Origin: a virus
IMG/VR virus record: IMGVR_UViG_3300031746_000066
Coordinates: 1-39,696 of that record
Direction: 5' to 3' (one strand)
DNA: 39,696 nucleotides
Shown: one piece after another, positions 9,385-17,548 of the stretch
How the letters are laid out: each line of letters starts with the position of its first letter
Position numbering within the stretch: position 1 is the first letter of the stretch
Made by a program: the position numbers and the translations under genes
Notes under the pieces: generated by a model
The model's input: the letters and a program-made list of their open reading frames with translations, nothing else
The model's database searches: none
Told to the model about the DNA's origin: nothing

Positions 9385-9579
9385 TTAAAGTAGGTCACCA
9401 AACATATCTTTGATGTTTTCTAGTGCCTTTTCCATGTCTTCTTTGTTCAATTTCAGATAGTGCATGATTTTTGTATCACTTACGCCATTTTCGTTAGCCT
9501 TTAGAGCCCTACGAATGCTGTTACCATACTCTTCGGCATAAATGAAATCATGGTCGTTTTGAAGCTTTTCGTAACTCAT
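9385..9579 (-). CDS. Small hypothetical helical protein (64 aa)
   Basis: This small charged protein is mostly helical, with a pattern (GVSDTKIMHYLKLNKEDMEKAL) that could form a short helix-turn-helix-like pair. I do not recognise a family. The ATG overlaps the end of the upstream gene by 32 bases and has a weak AGAG site seven bases before it. It is the last gene before the UUCG terminator. Confidence 0.6.
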   Translation of the reverse strand: MSYEKLQNDHDFIYAEEYGNSIRRALKANENGVSDTKIMHYLKLNKEDMEKALENIKDMFGDLL

Positions 9580-9946
9580 TTGAAAACTCTATAATGACGG
9601 TTTTTGCTTTTTCTCTGGATTTTTCTAGCTCTTCGATATTCTTATACAAGTCTAAGATAACAGTAGTCAGCATGTCAACATACATTTGCATGTCAGCCTT
9701 CTTTTCTTTATAAAAGAACAAATCAGCCTTCATTTCTTGGTATTCATTCATGCTAACAGTTATGCCAGGCTTACGAATAGTTTCAAAAGCCTCTTCTATC
9801 TCTCTAATTTTTGTTTGGTAGGTATAAAAACGGAGTAAAGAGTGTGCCTTGTCGTTTTCAGTACGATTGAGTTCGTACTGTTTTTCGGCAATTTGTATTT
9901 CTATTTTAATCTGATGTTTGTTGCCCTGAGGCGTCCAAATATTCAC
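9548..9946 (-). CDS. Hypothetical coiled-coil protein
   Basis: The protein is strongly helical and charged, with heptad-like repeats through most of its length (for example KADMQMYVDMLTTVILDLY and KNIEELEKSREKAK). The frame stays open for another 57 codons upstream, but that part lies antiphase inside the zinc-ribbon gene and looks non-coding (Cys-, Lys- and Asn-rich, no order). I therefore place the start at a GTG (132 aa), overlapping the upstream gene by 41 bases. No convincing ribosome-binding site precedes it, so the start is uncertain. No function is recognised. Confidence 0.55.
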   Translation of the reverse strand: MNIWTPQGNKHQIKIEIQIAEKQYELNRTENDKAHSLLRFYTYQTKIREIEEAFETIRKPGITVSMNEYQEMKADLFFYKEKKADMQMYVDMLTTVILDLYKNIEELEKSREKAKTVIIEFSNELRKASKRP

Positions 9947-10274
9947 GGCACTTAGGTTTATCCTTGTGGCCACAGTTTTTGCAAATTTTATACACTTTAA
10001 GAATGTTTCCCTGTGGCAAGACCATTTCAGTGTGTTCCGACTCTTCACATTTTGGACAATACCATTTCTTTTCTTTTTTAATTTTCTTAGGTTTGTCCGG
10101 TTCATCATATATGGCATACAGCAATCTTTCTTCGTCTTGTCTGATAAGCTTACTGAGCCTGGAGTTTTCTTTTTCTAAACTTGATACTTTCTTTTGAAGC
10201 TGTCTAACCAGTCCCCTATAATATTCTAGGTCGTTTTTGTCACTTTTTTCCGCAGCTCGATGAGTTTTGGCCAT
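9906..10274 (-). CDS. Coiled-coil plus zinc-ribbon protein (122 aa)
   Basis: Residues 10-50 form a heptad-rich coiled coil (LVRQLQKKVSSLEKENSRL). A lysine-rich linker leads to a zinc ribbon: CPKC near residue 72 and CKNC about 20 residues later. Such small proteins often bind nucleic acid or RNA polymerase, but no specific function can be given. An AGGGG site lies five bases before the ATG. The gene directly follows the phosphoesterase gene in the same operon. Confidence 0.72.
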   Translation of the reverse strand: MAKTHRAAEKSDKNDLEYYRGLVRQLQKKVSSLEKENSRLSKLIRQDEERLLYAIYDEPDKPKKIKKEKKWYCPKCEESEHTEMVLPQGNILKVYKICKNCGHKDKPKCREYLDASGQQTSD

Positions 10275-10286
10275 GAAAACCCCTAA

Positions 10287-11009
10287 TCAGGGTACTAACC
10301 CCGTCCAAGAACCTTTTTCATTTAACATCATTGGGAACAGTTTTGGAGCACCGTTAACAATACCTCCGGTACCTATAATAGGTCTTTGTAGGTTAAGCTT
10401 GTCGTAAGCAAAAGCCAAAGCTTTAGGGTTAATCAGGCAACCAACCTGCATTGACCACAAAAGATCGTCTGGGTTACTAATATAATCAATCTTAAACTCT
10501 GTGTGAAAGTGGCCTTGTACGCAAGATACTCCACGTTGTTTTACCAGAGTGATGCCATTTTTGCAGATACCATGACACACGTAGATCTTTTCGCCTTTTG
10601 GGCCTACAAGCATTAAGTCGTCTACAAAAGACCATCCCTTGCCAACGCCGTAAAGGTCATTGTAGGGACGCAAAAAAGCTCTAGGTAGTCCACCAGCTAA
10701 AATCTTTCTAAGTGGTAAATCACCATGGTTAGAGCCAATAATGATCATCTTAGGGAATAGTTTTTCCAGTTCAGCGGCTTGGATCTGCAATTGCTGGAGT
10801 TCATGTCCAGCACCATATAGATCTGGATCGGAATCATGGAAAGAAACGTTATGAAAATCTCCTAGATCTCCCATAGATATAATGAGATCAAACTGGTACT
10901 TTTTCTTTAGGGCTTTCATAAAGGACATGAAATCTGGATGTCCATAAGGTAAATGGACATCTGAAATAAATAAAATACGTAGCTTGCGCCAATCTATTTT
11001 GAGTTTCAT
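10287..11009 (-). CDS. Calcineurin-like metallophosphoesterase
   Basis: All five metal-binding motifs of the family are present: SDVH (D17, H19), GDLGD (D48), a GSNHG box (N94-H95), CHG (H146) and GHFH (H167, H169). The protein is 240 aa, so it holds a single catalytic domain with no capping or DNA-binding extension. Since the Rad50/SbcC-like ATPase lies in the same operon, it could be the Mre11/SbcD (T4 gp47-like) nuclease partner. However, gp47 is about 340 aa and the genes are separated by five others, so a different phosphodiesterase or phosphatase role remains open. Confidence 0.82.
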   Translation of the reverse strand: MKLKIDWRKLRILFISDVHLPYGHPDFMSFMKALKKKYQFDLIISMGDLGDFHNVSFHDSDPDLYGAGHELQQLQIQAAELEKLFPKMIIIGSNHGDLPLRKILAGGLPRAFLRPYNDLYGVGKGWSFVDDLMLVGPKGEKIYVCHGICKNGITLVKQRGVSCVQGHFHTEFKIDYISNPDDLLWSMQVGCLINPKALAFAYDKLNLQRPIIGTGGIVNGAPKLFPMMLNEKGSWTGLVP

Positions 11010-11020
11010 GCCCCGCTCCC

Positions 11021-11503
11021 TTATACTGGCTTCAGAGGTTCATATACAGCTAGAATTTCAATTTCTGTGTCTGCTGATATATCGATGTTTTGGCCAACTG
11101 CTTGACCTTTAATCAAAGAGACGATTTCTGCGTCAGAATCTGGATTACTCATATATAACAAAAAATTGCTCATAAGAGTTTCACCAGATTTAGTATATTT
11201 TAGAACCACTAGACTAGTATCGGTAATGGTATCAGCAGGACCAATCATTTTAGCTTCAAGCATAGAGGCTACTCGGTCGGCATCTTTGGCATCGCCAGCG
11301 GCCCTGACTTTCGCCATAACGCTACTATTAAAATTAGGGATAGATTCCCTTAAAGTTTCAGACATTGCAGCCATAGCTTCAGCCTGAGAAACAACAGCGT
11401 AATCTAGTGCAACTATACGGTCTTTTATCATATAGAAAAGTTGACCAATCTCATTGATTTTCTTTTCCATTTCATTAAGGCGATCTAAACTAGACATATT
11501 CAA
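11021..11503 (-). CDS. Coiled-coil protein with possible GreA-like C-terminal domain
   Basis: Residues 1-60 are a helical coiled coil (LNEMEKKINEIGQLFYMIKD). From about residue 95 the pattern resembles the FKBP-like C-terminal domain of GreA/GreB: a strand pair LVVLKYTKSGE, an acidic turn (NPDSDAEI), then SLIKGQAVGQNIDI (compare 'aliGk.vGd.v' in GreA) and a final EIEILAVYEP strand. GreA factors rescue stalled RNA polymerase through their coiled-coil tip. A matching acidic pair at the tip is not obvious here. The gene is a normal operon member with a GGAGG-type site. Treat the GreA link as a hypothesis. Confidence 0.5.
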   Translation of the reverse strand: MNMSSLDRLNEMEKKINEIGQLFYMIKDRIVALDYAVVSQAEAMAAMSETLRESIPNFNSSVMAKVRAAGDAKDADRVASMLEAKMIGPADTITDTSLVVLKYTKSGETLMSNFLLYMSNPDSDAEIVSLIKGQAVGQNIDISADTEIEILAVYEPLKPV

Positions 11504-11520
11504 CCTCCTAATTTAATTGA

Positions 11521-12081
11521 TTATTTAGTTAACTGCTGCAATAAAAGACTTCCAGCTCCACCTAACCCTTGAGATTTGCTAAGATTATTGCCAGCTTCTT
11601 GTGCATTCATCTCATTCATCATCGATTGACTTGGAAATTTTTTTCTTTCTGGGTTACTAACAAAACCTTGACCAACAGGTTTAACTTCTATTTCTACTTC
11701 GTGTTGTTCATCTTGTATAGGCTTTTCTGTTTGTTTGACATTTTTCTTTATAAGAGGTTTAGAGGGGGACTTAGGCTTCATCATTTGTTGTTGACCTGCT
11801 CCAGTTAATAAAACCTTGTCTGCTAAAGCTGTTAAAGCTTCTATTTGTTCTTCGGTCCAAGGAAGCTCAGCTGACTCACGTCTAATAACCAAAGCTTCGC
11901 TTGGGCTTCTCATGCCTAATAAGCTTTCCAATCTAGCTTCAGCAAAAGCTCTGATTTCCTCAGTAACAAGTTCAACAACTTCATCATCTGAAGCCCCTTG
12001 CTCAAAAAGATCTTGGCTAAGCAAAACCTGATATAGCTTTGCTTGTTCCACTCTTAAAAAAGCTTCAGATCTGATAGTCAT
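11521..12081 (-). CDS. Hypothetical protein (186 aa), helical N-terminus and disordered C-terminus
   Basis: The first 90 residues are helical and acidic (ASDDEVVELVTEEIRAFAEA). The remainder is low-complexity, Gln-, Lys-, Pro- and Ser-rich, and ends in a Leu/Gln helix (LLLQQLTK). I do not recognise a family. It overlaps the resolvase stop by four bases (ATGA), so the two are translationally coupled. Confidence 0.65.
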   Translation of the reverse strand: MTIRSEAFLRVEQAKLYQVLLSQDLFEQGASDDEVVELVTEEIRAFAEARLESLLGMRSPSEALVIRRESAELPWTEEQIEALTALADKVLLTGAGQQQMMKPKSPSKPLIKKNVKQTEKPIQDEQHEVEIEVKPVGQGFVSNPERKKFPSQSMMNEMNAQEAGNNLSKSQGLGGAGSLLLQQLTK

Positions 12082-12668
12082 AAAAGATCCTTCATAATGT
12101 CATCTAACTGAGAAATTTTAAATCTGCCTGGTAACCATATCTTTGAAGCATACCAAGCTAGACAGATCGCATCTGCAATGTCATTGTCTTTCAATTTAAG
12201 AGATAAGTCAAACTCTTCATTTATCATAGCTACAGCAAGATGCTTTGGGGTTATTTTACCTCTAGCAACCTTTTGTTTAACTGATTTATTGTGCTTACGT
12301 TGATCTTTATCTAAACGAATGTGGAGTTTGTTTCGCCATTCGCTGGTGTCAACGTAAACTATCTTGTTTTGATAGTGCATGCGAAGTTTAGACAAAACTG
12401 AATAATGTATCCACTCAAGTCCTCTTTGGGTGGTACGCTGTTTACCCTTGTTAGTCTGCTCTATGATAATAAAGTCAGGCTGGAGAGTCATAACCAAGGT
12501 GTACATATAGTCACCAACAGCGTTGGCCCTATCCATCTGATTATAATCGTATAGTGGATGGGTGCCAGGTGGTTCTGGGGCCACTAAAAGACCATAATCT
12601 ACCAAGGATGAGCCTTCAAATAAGGCCCATCCAGTTTTATATGACAAATCCAAGCCAAGGAGTTTCAC
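12078..12668 (-). CDS. RuvC-like Holliday junction resolvase
   Basis: This RNase H-fold nuclease likely cuts recombination or replication junctions before packaging. The catalytic acids are D7 in GLDLSYKTG, E70 in FIIIEQ, and D162/D165 in KDNDIADAI, arranged as in RuvC. The length of 196 aa is close to bacterial RuvC (173). The start is a GTG sharing bases with the TGA of the preceding gene, and an AAGGA site lies five bases before it, which supports this start. Other RNase H-fold resolvases of phage give the same motif set. Confidence 0.82.
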   Translation of the reverse strand: MKLLGLDLSYKTGWALFEGSSLVDYGLLVAPEPPGTHPLYDYNQMDRANAVGDYMYTLVMTLQPDFIIIEQTNKGKQRTTQRGLEWIHYSVLSKLRMHYQNKIVYVDTSEWRNKLHIRLDKDQRKHNKSVKQKVARGKITPKHLAVAMINEEFDLSLKLKDNDIADAICLAWYASKIWLPGRFKISQLDDIMKDLL

Positions 12669-12958
12669 AGTTTTCCTTGGTCCTTGAGGATACGAACCAG
12701 CATAGTCTTTTTCAGCTTAATAGCTTTAAGTGGCTCTGTGTAAGTAAGCTTGGCCGTCTTAACTTGCTCTTCCAAAGATTTCAGGTCTTCGTCATCGGCC
12801 CGAGCCTCTTCGATTTCTTCCTGGTGACCCATAAGGCTAGCTAACTTGTCTTTGAGTTGTTCTGGATTTAAACCAACAACTTCATCTAAAAAATGTTCAT
12901 CTAGGTCTCTGATTTTATCCTCAAGCGACTTAGTTTTCTTACCTTTACCTCTACCCAT
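12665..12958 (-). CDS. Small charged helical protein (97 aa)
   Basis: The protein begins with a basic tail (GRGKGKKTKS) and continues as acidic and then basic helix with heptad character (EEARADDEDLKSLEEQVKTA). No family is recognised. A basic tail and coiled coil in a recombination operon could mean DNA or partner binding, but that is a guess. Its stop codon overlaps the GTG of the resolvase gene. Confidence 0.65.
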   Translation of the reverse strand: MGRGKGKKTKSLEDKIRDLDEHFLDEVVGLNPEQLKDKLASLMGHQEEIEEARADDEDLKSLEEQVKTAKLTYTEPLKAIKLKKTMLVRILKDQGKL

Positions 12959-12967
12959 ACCAACCTC

Positions 12968-13417
12968 CTAATTTAATTGAACAAAAGTGTTTTTTGTCCA
13001 TGTTTCAACGTCAAGTATATCTTTTTTATATTCTATCGACAACACTATTCTATGATTTTTATTACTAGTTAAAACTAAATCATTCTTAAGTACCGAATAA
13101 ACCTCATTAAAGGGAGCCGCTAAAACTATAAGACTAGATAAATTATTAAGAACTGCCATAGTTTTGCGCCAGGACTCAGCCTCTGATTTAACAAAAAAAA
13201 CTCTAGACATATCTTTGTCTATTACATCCAATGGATTAAAAAAAAGCTTTGGCGGTTTTACATTATTAACGATAACATAAACTTGTAATTTTTGATCTGG
13301 ATCACTAATAATAGCTTCAACTATAGATCTTGCATCATGAGGTACTGGAATATTAAAAATGAAAGGACGTTCAGCCCAAGGAGTAAATTCATCCAATCCA
13401 GCTTTTTTGTCCGTCAT
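12968..13417 (-). CDS. Hypothetical protein (149 aa)
   Basis: This looks like an alternating alpha/beta protein (LQVYVIVNNVKPPKLFFNP, then HRIVLSIEYKKDILDV) with no visible active-site motif. The ATG lies 29 bases inside the 3' end of the Rad50-like gene and has GGTG four bases before it. The position directly after that gene suggests a role in DNA repair, but nothing in the sequence shows one. Confidence 0.62.
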   Translation of the reverse strand: MTDKKAGLDEFTPWAERPFIFNIPVPHDARSIVEAIISDPDQKLQVYVIVNNVKPPKLFFNPLDVIDKDMSRVFFVKSEAESWRKTMAVLNNLSSLIVLAAPFNEVYSVLKNDLVLTSNKNHRIVLSIEYKKDILDVETWTKNTFVQLN

Positions 13418-15077
13418 ATTGCACCTTTATAACATTGTCGCACATTTCCTTGATTTCTGTAGCGTGGTCAATAAGGATCACTAGTCCTTTATTTTCCTTG
13501 CGCATCGTTTCAATGATAGCAGCTTTTGTGGAAGCGTCAAGTCCATCCATAGATTCATCTAGAACTAGCCACCCAAGATTGATTCCAGACCTTGATCTAA
13601 TAGTTTCAGCTAGTGCCAAATCAACCGCCAGTTCAACCGCAGCCTGTTGTCCGCCAGATAAACTCTTCTTTTTGATTGCCTGGTTTTGCTTCCAGATAAC
13701 CGTGTTAATCTTTTTGTTTACTTTGCCGCTCTTAGTAACCGATTCACTGGAAAACTCTAAGCTTAACGTGTTGATATTGGGAATATTTTCCATAAAGCGA
13801 TTAGCTCTAAGTTGGATCTCTCTCAAAACTTCATCAAAAATTACACCCAAGAACCCTTGGCGACCAAGTATCTGGAGTCCATGAGACAGTAAATGCTCTT
13901 TCAAGGCAAGTTCCTGGTCTTCTTGTTCTATTTGCTGTTTTCTGTGTATAGACATTTCAGCTTGGTCTATTTGATTTTTCAGTTGAGTGGACAGCTGACT
14001 CAGGCTGCCGATCATTGCTTGAGTTTGTTGTCCTGGAGACTGCAAATCGGCAATTTTTTGTCGCAATAAGTTTTGATTTTGTCTCAATTGGTTTATATGG
14101 ACAGGATCTTTGTACGGTTCCGCTGCGGTGATCACTGACTGGTTTGCCTGGTAAAGGTTCTTTATATGAGCCAAATGAAGCTCTCTTTGTTTGATAGCTT
14201 CTTGGTTCTGGTCCCAGTGTTGGCTACATGTTGGACATTTATGGCCTTTAAGTTCAGTCAATTCCTTAAAGATTATCTCAACCTTTGGTTTTATTTGACT
14301 ATTTTCATAAGAGGCCTGAGAAGCTTTTCTGGTTATTGTGTTGAGCTTGTCTATTTCAGTTTCATATTGGTTGATTTCCTGATTAAGCTTTGAGATTTCA
14401 ATGCCGGTCGTACTGTCGCCAATTTTTGACCTGTATTCCAAAATCTGGGATTGAGTCTGAGTCAATTTATGTTTGGTTTCTGTGATGTCTATTGATGGAA
14501 TAGAATTAAGCTGTTTTAGTAACATTGAGTTTGATGCCAATTCAATTTGAACGCTAGACAGCTGACCAGACAAAGTGTCGGCAGCCTTTTCAAATTGATC
14601 CAGACCTAAAAGACCCGTAAGCAGAACTTTTTGTTCTGAATCGGTGAGGTCTATAAACTTGTTAGAGGTTCTTTGGGGACGATAGGTAAGCAGCTGCATA
14701 ACCTCAGGGCTAACTCCCAAGATAGCCTGCAAGCGCTGTTCTGCATCTTTGGCCATAGTTTCTATGGCTACCCCATTTTGAATTAGATGCAGTTTAGGAG
14801 AGCGAACTATGTCTATGAAATCACTGTCTTTTTGTATCTTAAGTCTCACATAAATACTGCTAGAATTCCATCCCTTAAGTTCTGTTGCTGGCAAATCACA
14901 AAAACCAAAAGCAAAGGCTATAGCCTCAGGGATGGAGCTTTTGCCGATACCGCTAGTGGTGTCTTCGTTTGTGTGTTCACCTGCTATAAGAGTGATACCG
15001 CTTTGTTCAAAAGAGATAAGCTGACGATCCTGGAAAGACCGAAATCCCTCTATCTCAATTTCAATCAGCTTTATCAT
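13389..15077 (-). CDS. SbcC/Rad50-like (T4 gp46-like) recombination ATPase
   Basis: This SMC-type ATPase would hold and process DNA ends with a nuclease partner. The N-terminal lobe has a Walker A loop with a long insertion (G33 to GIGKSS at 43-48). Two antiparallel coiled-coil arms (about 165-275 and 295-390) flank a zinc hook CPTC at C281-C284, the dimerisation point. The C-terminal lobe has the ABC signature SLSGGQQAAVEL and Walker B with LVLDESMDGLD. At 562 aa it matches gp46 (560) rather than bacterial SbcC (about 1000). It overlaps both neighbours slightly. Confidence 0.92.
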   Translation of the reverse strand: MIKLIEIEIEGFRSFQDRQLISFEQSGITLIAGEHTNEDTTSGIGKSSIPEAIAFAFGFCDLPATELKGWNSSSIYVRLKIQKDSDFIDIVRSPKLHLIQNGVAIETMAKDAEQRLQAILGVSPEVMQLLTYRPQRTSNKFIDLTDSEQKVLLTGLLGLDQFEKAADTLSGQLSSVQIELASNSMLLKQLNSIPSIDITETKHKLTQTQSQILEYRSKIGDSTTGIEISKLNQEINQYETEIDKLNTITRKASQASYENSQIKPKVEIIFKELTELKGHKCPTCSQHWDQNQEAIKQRELHLAHIKNLYQANQSVITAAEPYKDPVHINQLRQNQNLLRQKIADLQSPGQQTQAMIGSLSQLSTQLKNQIDQAEMSIHRKQQIEQEDQELALKEHLLSHGLQILGRQGFLGVIFDEVLREIQLRANRFMENIPNINTLSLEFSSESVTKSGKVNKKINTVIWKQNQAIKKKSLSGGQQAAVELAVDLALAETIRSRSGINLGWLVLDESMDGLDASTKAAIIETMRKENKGLVILIDHATEIKEMCDNVIKVQYDGQKSWIG

Positions 15078-15318
15078 TGTTCATCCTTCTTTTGTGACTT
15101 TCACTACGCTCTTCCATAATTTGATCAATGTTTTCAAGGCGTTCTACGGCCCTAACCATAGCTCCATTGTCTTTTATTTCAACATTTTGAGTGGTACCGG
15201 CCTTTAAAACAGGGAAACATTTACCGCCACATACCGGGCAAATGATAAACCTTTCCCTTTTTTGTTGGGACTGTCGATGAATACCATGTATATCGCAATT
15301 ATATGTAAACCAGGCCAT
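15061..15318 (-). CDS. FmdB-like small zinc-ribbon protein
   Basis: The N-terminus has a tyrosine-leading beta start followed by C8, and then CPVCGGKC, a four-Cys ribbon like FmdB-type regulatory proteins. A helical, basic C-terminus follows (LENIDQIMEERSESHKRRM). It is the first gene after the terminator and promoter pair at 15335-15396, so it leads the operon that includes the Rad50-like gene, which it overlaps by 17 bases. The function is unknown; nucleic-acid binding is possible. Confidence 0.65.
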   Translation of the reverse strand: MAWFTYNCDIHGIHRQSQQKRERFIICPVCGGKCFPVLKAGTTQNVEIKDNGAMVRAVERLENIDQIMEERSESHKRRMNNDKAD

Positions 15319-15334
15319 ATCTACCTCTTGCCGT

Positions 15335-15362
15335 CTTATCGGATAAAACTTAAAAAAACTTT
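15335..15362 (-). promoter_or_regulatory. Candidate phage promoter, AAAGTTTT-12-CCGATAAG
   Basis: Upstream of the zinc-ribbon gene, the minus strand reads AAAGTTTT, 12 bases, CCGATAAG, followed by an AAGAGG ribosome-binding region. Both boxes recur at 31586-31627 and 33129-33170 with an 11-base spacer. It directly follows a terminator, the expected place for a new transcript to start. Confidence 0.55.
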
Positions 15363-15370
15363 AACATAAA

Positions 15371-15396
15371 ATTAAAAACCCGGCTAGTGCCGGGTT
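15371..15396 (-). terminator. Rho-independent terminator
   Basis: AACCCGGC and GCCGGGTT form a perfect eight-base stem with a four-base loop. On the minus strand the stem is followed by TTTAATTTT. It lies a few bases after the stop of the 74-aa gene and ends the chaperonin transcript. Confidence 0.85.
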
Positions 15397-15399
15397 ATC

Positions 15400-15624
15400 T
15401 TAAAAGAACTTGCTTACTTCATTGGCGCTGAGATGTTTATATATCACATCTCTAGCTGCCTCATATCCTTCCATATATTCTTCAGATTTCTTTTCATCGT
15501 ACTTAACAACAGATCTCATTTCTTGCAGAGCATCCCAGACAGCGGATATGATTTCATTAACCGCCATTGTTCTTTCAATTTGCTCTTTGTCTTCAAAACC
15601 ATCGAATTCTAAAGTTACTTTCAT
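15400..15624 (-). CDS. Small acidic hypothetical protein (74 aa)
   Basis: The protein has a short beta start (KVTLEFDGFEDK) and then helices with many Glu and Lys. The layout resembles the small phage proteins that begin 'MKVTLEFD..ED' and end in a helix, but I recognise no function. Its ATG overlaps the chaperonin stop by four bases, so translation is coupled to GroEL. Confidence 0.65.
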   Translation of the reverse strand: MKVTLEFDGFEDKEQIERTMAVNEIISAVWDALQEMRSVVKYDEKKSEEYMEGYEAARDVIYKHLSANEVSKFF

Positions 15625-17381
15625 TTGTCATCTCCTATTGCATTGTTAAATCCACGCGCAAAAGATCTTTCCTGTTCATCAGCTTCATGGTCACGGTTAA
15701 AGGAAACTATCCCACCAAGCGTACCAAGAAGGCTTGAAATGCTAATGCTATTTTCAATAGCTTGGGTGACCGCACTAGATGAGTCGAGAAGTAATAAGGG
15801 ACTAACAAAGGCTTCTTTATAAATGTCGTAAGGCTGATTACCACTTTTGATTTTAGCAATGATTTCATTCTCTTCCTCTGTTGTATGGCCAAAGTTATCA
15901 AATAATTTACGAACAGGTCGCATAAAAGCCGCTGCAAGCACACTAGCAGCATGGCAATCAGCAAAATTAGTAGACTCAAGAGCTATGTTTGTAAGATCGT
16001 CAGCCAATTTAACTAGGACGTAACCCCCTCCAGGGCAAGCCCCATCCTTAATAGCGCCCCTGATAGCCATCCAGGCATCGTCAGCCCGGTCACGGCGCTC
16101 CCTAGTTTCACCAACACTAGGACCGCAGATATACATCCTGGCAATACCAGAAGTAAGTTTGCCAATCCTTACATTTAGGTCGTTTTGCTCATATTGAGAT
16201 TCAGGAGACTTTAGAAGTTCCTTAAGCTGATCTACCCGGTACTCCAAAAGCAATGGATCTTCTTTGGAAATGATACTTGTGCGGTATCGATTCATTTCCA
16301 CAGCGGTTACCAGGTTATCCCTTACTATAGCATTTATGTCCATACCAGACAATGGCTTGTCCATTACATTAAAAACCGGGGCTCCAGTATAAGCCTGGAG
16401 ATCAAGAAGGAATTGGGTCTTCCAACCCGGAATGGGACTTTCAGGGGTCATTAAGGGTAAAATTTTGGGAGTATTAGGGTGGTTCCAATTCGCGTGCATG
16501 TCGGCCAGGAACACATCCGAAAACCCATGGGCAATTAAAAGCACATTCTTATGGGGAGTCTTGGCGGTTTCAAAATGTTCCGCCAATTTAGACAAAGCGT
16601 CCCAAACCAACATAACATCATTAATTACACCATCATACAACACAACAACCGGGTTTTCTAGTCCAATTATAGTGCCGGTTTTGTCATTAATAAACCCACT
16701 GGAGAACTTTTTTAAGGTTTCTTCGTAGCCACGGTCAATGGTGTAGCCATTGATGCGCTCAATTTTGATCTCAGTGGGGCCAGTAGTCTCTACAATAGTC
16801 AAGTTGCCCTCTTCACCTACCAAATCAAAAGACTCGACAATCTTAGTGGCCAGATCTTCGTCAGCATTAGCGGACAACTTGGCTACCTGAAAAAGAAAGG
16901 TTTCGTAATCTTCTAAGTCCACCTGGATGGTATATTTGTCTTTTACCAGCTGCTTGATGACCGGCACTAGCTTTTGCATGGACCGAACTAACAGTTGGGG
17001 AGACAATTTAGGGTTGGACTGGACCACGTCATGGGTAAGTTTGCAGATAGCAGCAGACAAAATAGTGCAACTAGTGGTGCCATCACCTGCCTCAATAGCA
17101 GTCCTTAAAGCGCCAGCTCGAGAAGACTCCAAGATAAGCTGTTTAACTGGATCGTGGTATCCAAGATGCTTAATAACGGTAACGCCATCTTTGGTAATAA
17201 TTGGATCATAGTTGATTTGAGGGTTCTCAATCAAAACCTGGCGACCACCCGGTCCAAGAGTAGCTCCAACTATCTCAGCAATGTTGTTTAGAGTCTCAAC
17301 CACCACTTTGGCCAAATCCTTCCGATTAGAAATGATCTGCTTGGAAGCTGACTTGGGTTTTGCTGTATGGAAAATGCTCAA
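15621..17381 (-). CDS. groEL: Phage-encoded group I chaperonin (GroEL/Cpn60)
   Basis: This ATP-driven folding chamber likely folds phage proteins. Equatorial motifs are intact: TLGPGG (41-46), ITKDG (63-66), GDGTTS (99-104) and RADDAW with the catalytic Asp (about 434-435), then CPGGG (449-453). The apical domain keeps DRGYEE but is otherwise far from bacterial GroEL. The C-terminus lacks the Gly-Gly-Met tail. At 586 aa it is longer than usual (about 545). I chose a TTG start because GGAG lies six to eight bases before it and it overlaps the upstream TGA; a TTG 36 bases upstream has no site. No GroES gene is in the window. Confidence 0.93.
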   Translation of the reverse strand: MSIFHTAKPKSASKQIISNRKDLAKVVVETLNNIAEIVGATLGPGGRQVLIENPQINYDPIITKDGVTVIKHLGYHDPVKQLILESSRAGALRTAIEAGDGTTSCTILSAAICKLTHDVVQSNPKLSPQLLVRSMQKLVPVIKQLVKDKYTIQVDLEDYETFLFQVAKLSANADEDLATKIVESFDLVGEEGNLTIVETTGPTEIKIERINGYTIDRGYEETLKKFSSGFINDKTGTIIGLENPVVVLYDGVINDVMLVWDALSKLAEHFETAKTPHKNVLLIAHGFSDVFLADMHANWNHPNTPKILPLMTPESPIPGWKTQFLLDLQAYTGAPVFNVMDKPLSGMDINAIVRDNLVTAVEMNRYRTSIISKEDPLLLEYRVDQLKELLKSPESQYEQNDLNVRIGKLTSGIARMYICGPSVGETRERRDRADDAWMAIRGAIKDGACPGGGYVLVKLADDLTNIALESTNFADCHAASVLAAAFMRPVRKLFDNFGHTTEEENEIIAKIKSGNQPYDIYKEAFVSPLLLLDSSSAVTQAIENSISISSLLGTLGGIVSFNRDHEADEQERSFARGFNNAIGDDK

Positions 17382-17548
17382 TTTGTTTCTCCGCCATCTT
17401 GACTTGGCTTTTCCCAAGGTTTTATTTGATCGTCTCTTATCTGTTTCATAAAGTCAAGAAATTCTTTGTGCTGGTCCAAAGTTTCCTCAACCGTCATTTC
17501 TGGTTCAGGTGGCGGCGGAACTGGAATCTCGTTTTCTTCGTCGTTCAT
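17378..17548 (-). CDS. Small acidic proline-rich ORF (56 aa) coupled to GroEL
   Basis: An ATG frame of 56 codons lies between the winged-helix gene and GroEL. The product starts with an acidic, Pro-rich stretch (MNDEENEIPVPPPPEPE), then an acidic helix (DQHKEFLDFMKQIRDDQ). Its TGA overlaps the TTG start of the chaperonin (TTGA), and it overlaps the end of the upstream gene by 44 bases. Coding is supported by the precise fit to the GroEL start; the ribosome-binding site is weak. The function is unknown. Confidence 0.55.
   Translation of the reverse strand: MNDEENEIPVPPPPEPEMTVEETLDQHKEFLDFMKQIRDDQIKPWEKPSQDGGETN

Noticed and set aside
9947-10117. Longer N-terminal extension of the coiled-coil gene at 9548
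   Set aside because: The extra part lies antiphase inside the zinc-ribbon gene, whose Cys motifs are clear, and reads as disordered, non-conserved sequence.
13435-13884. Plus-strand frame of 149 codons opposite the Rad50-like gene
   Set aside because: It lies antisense to conserved Walker B and signature motifs; its composition is non-protein-like (Ser-rich).
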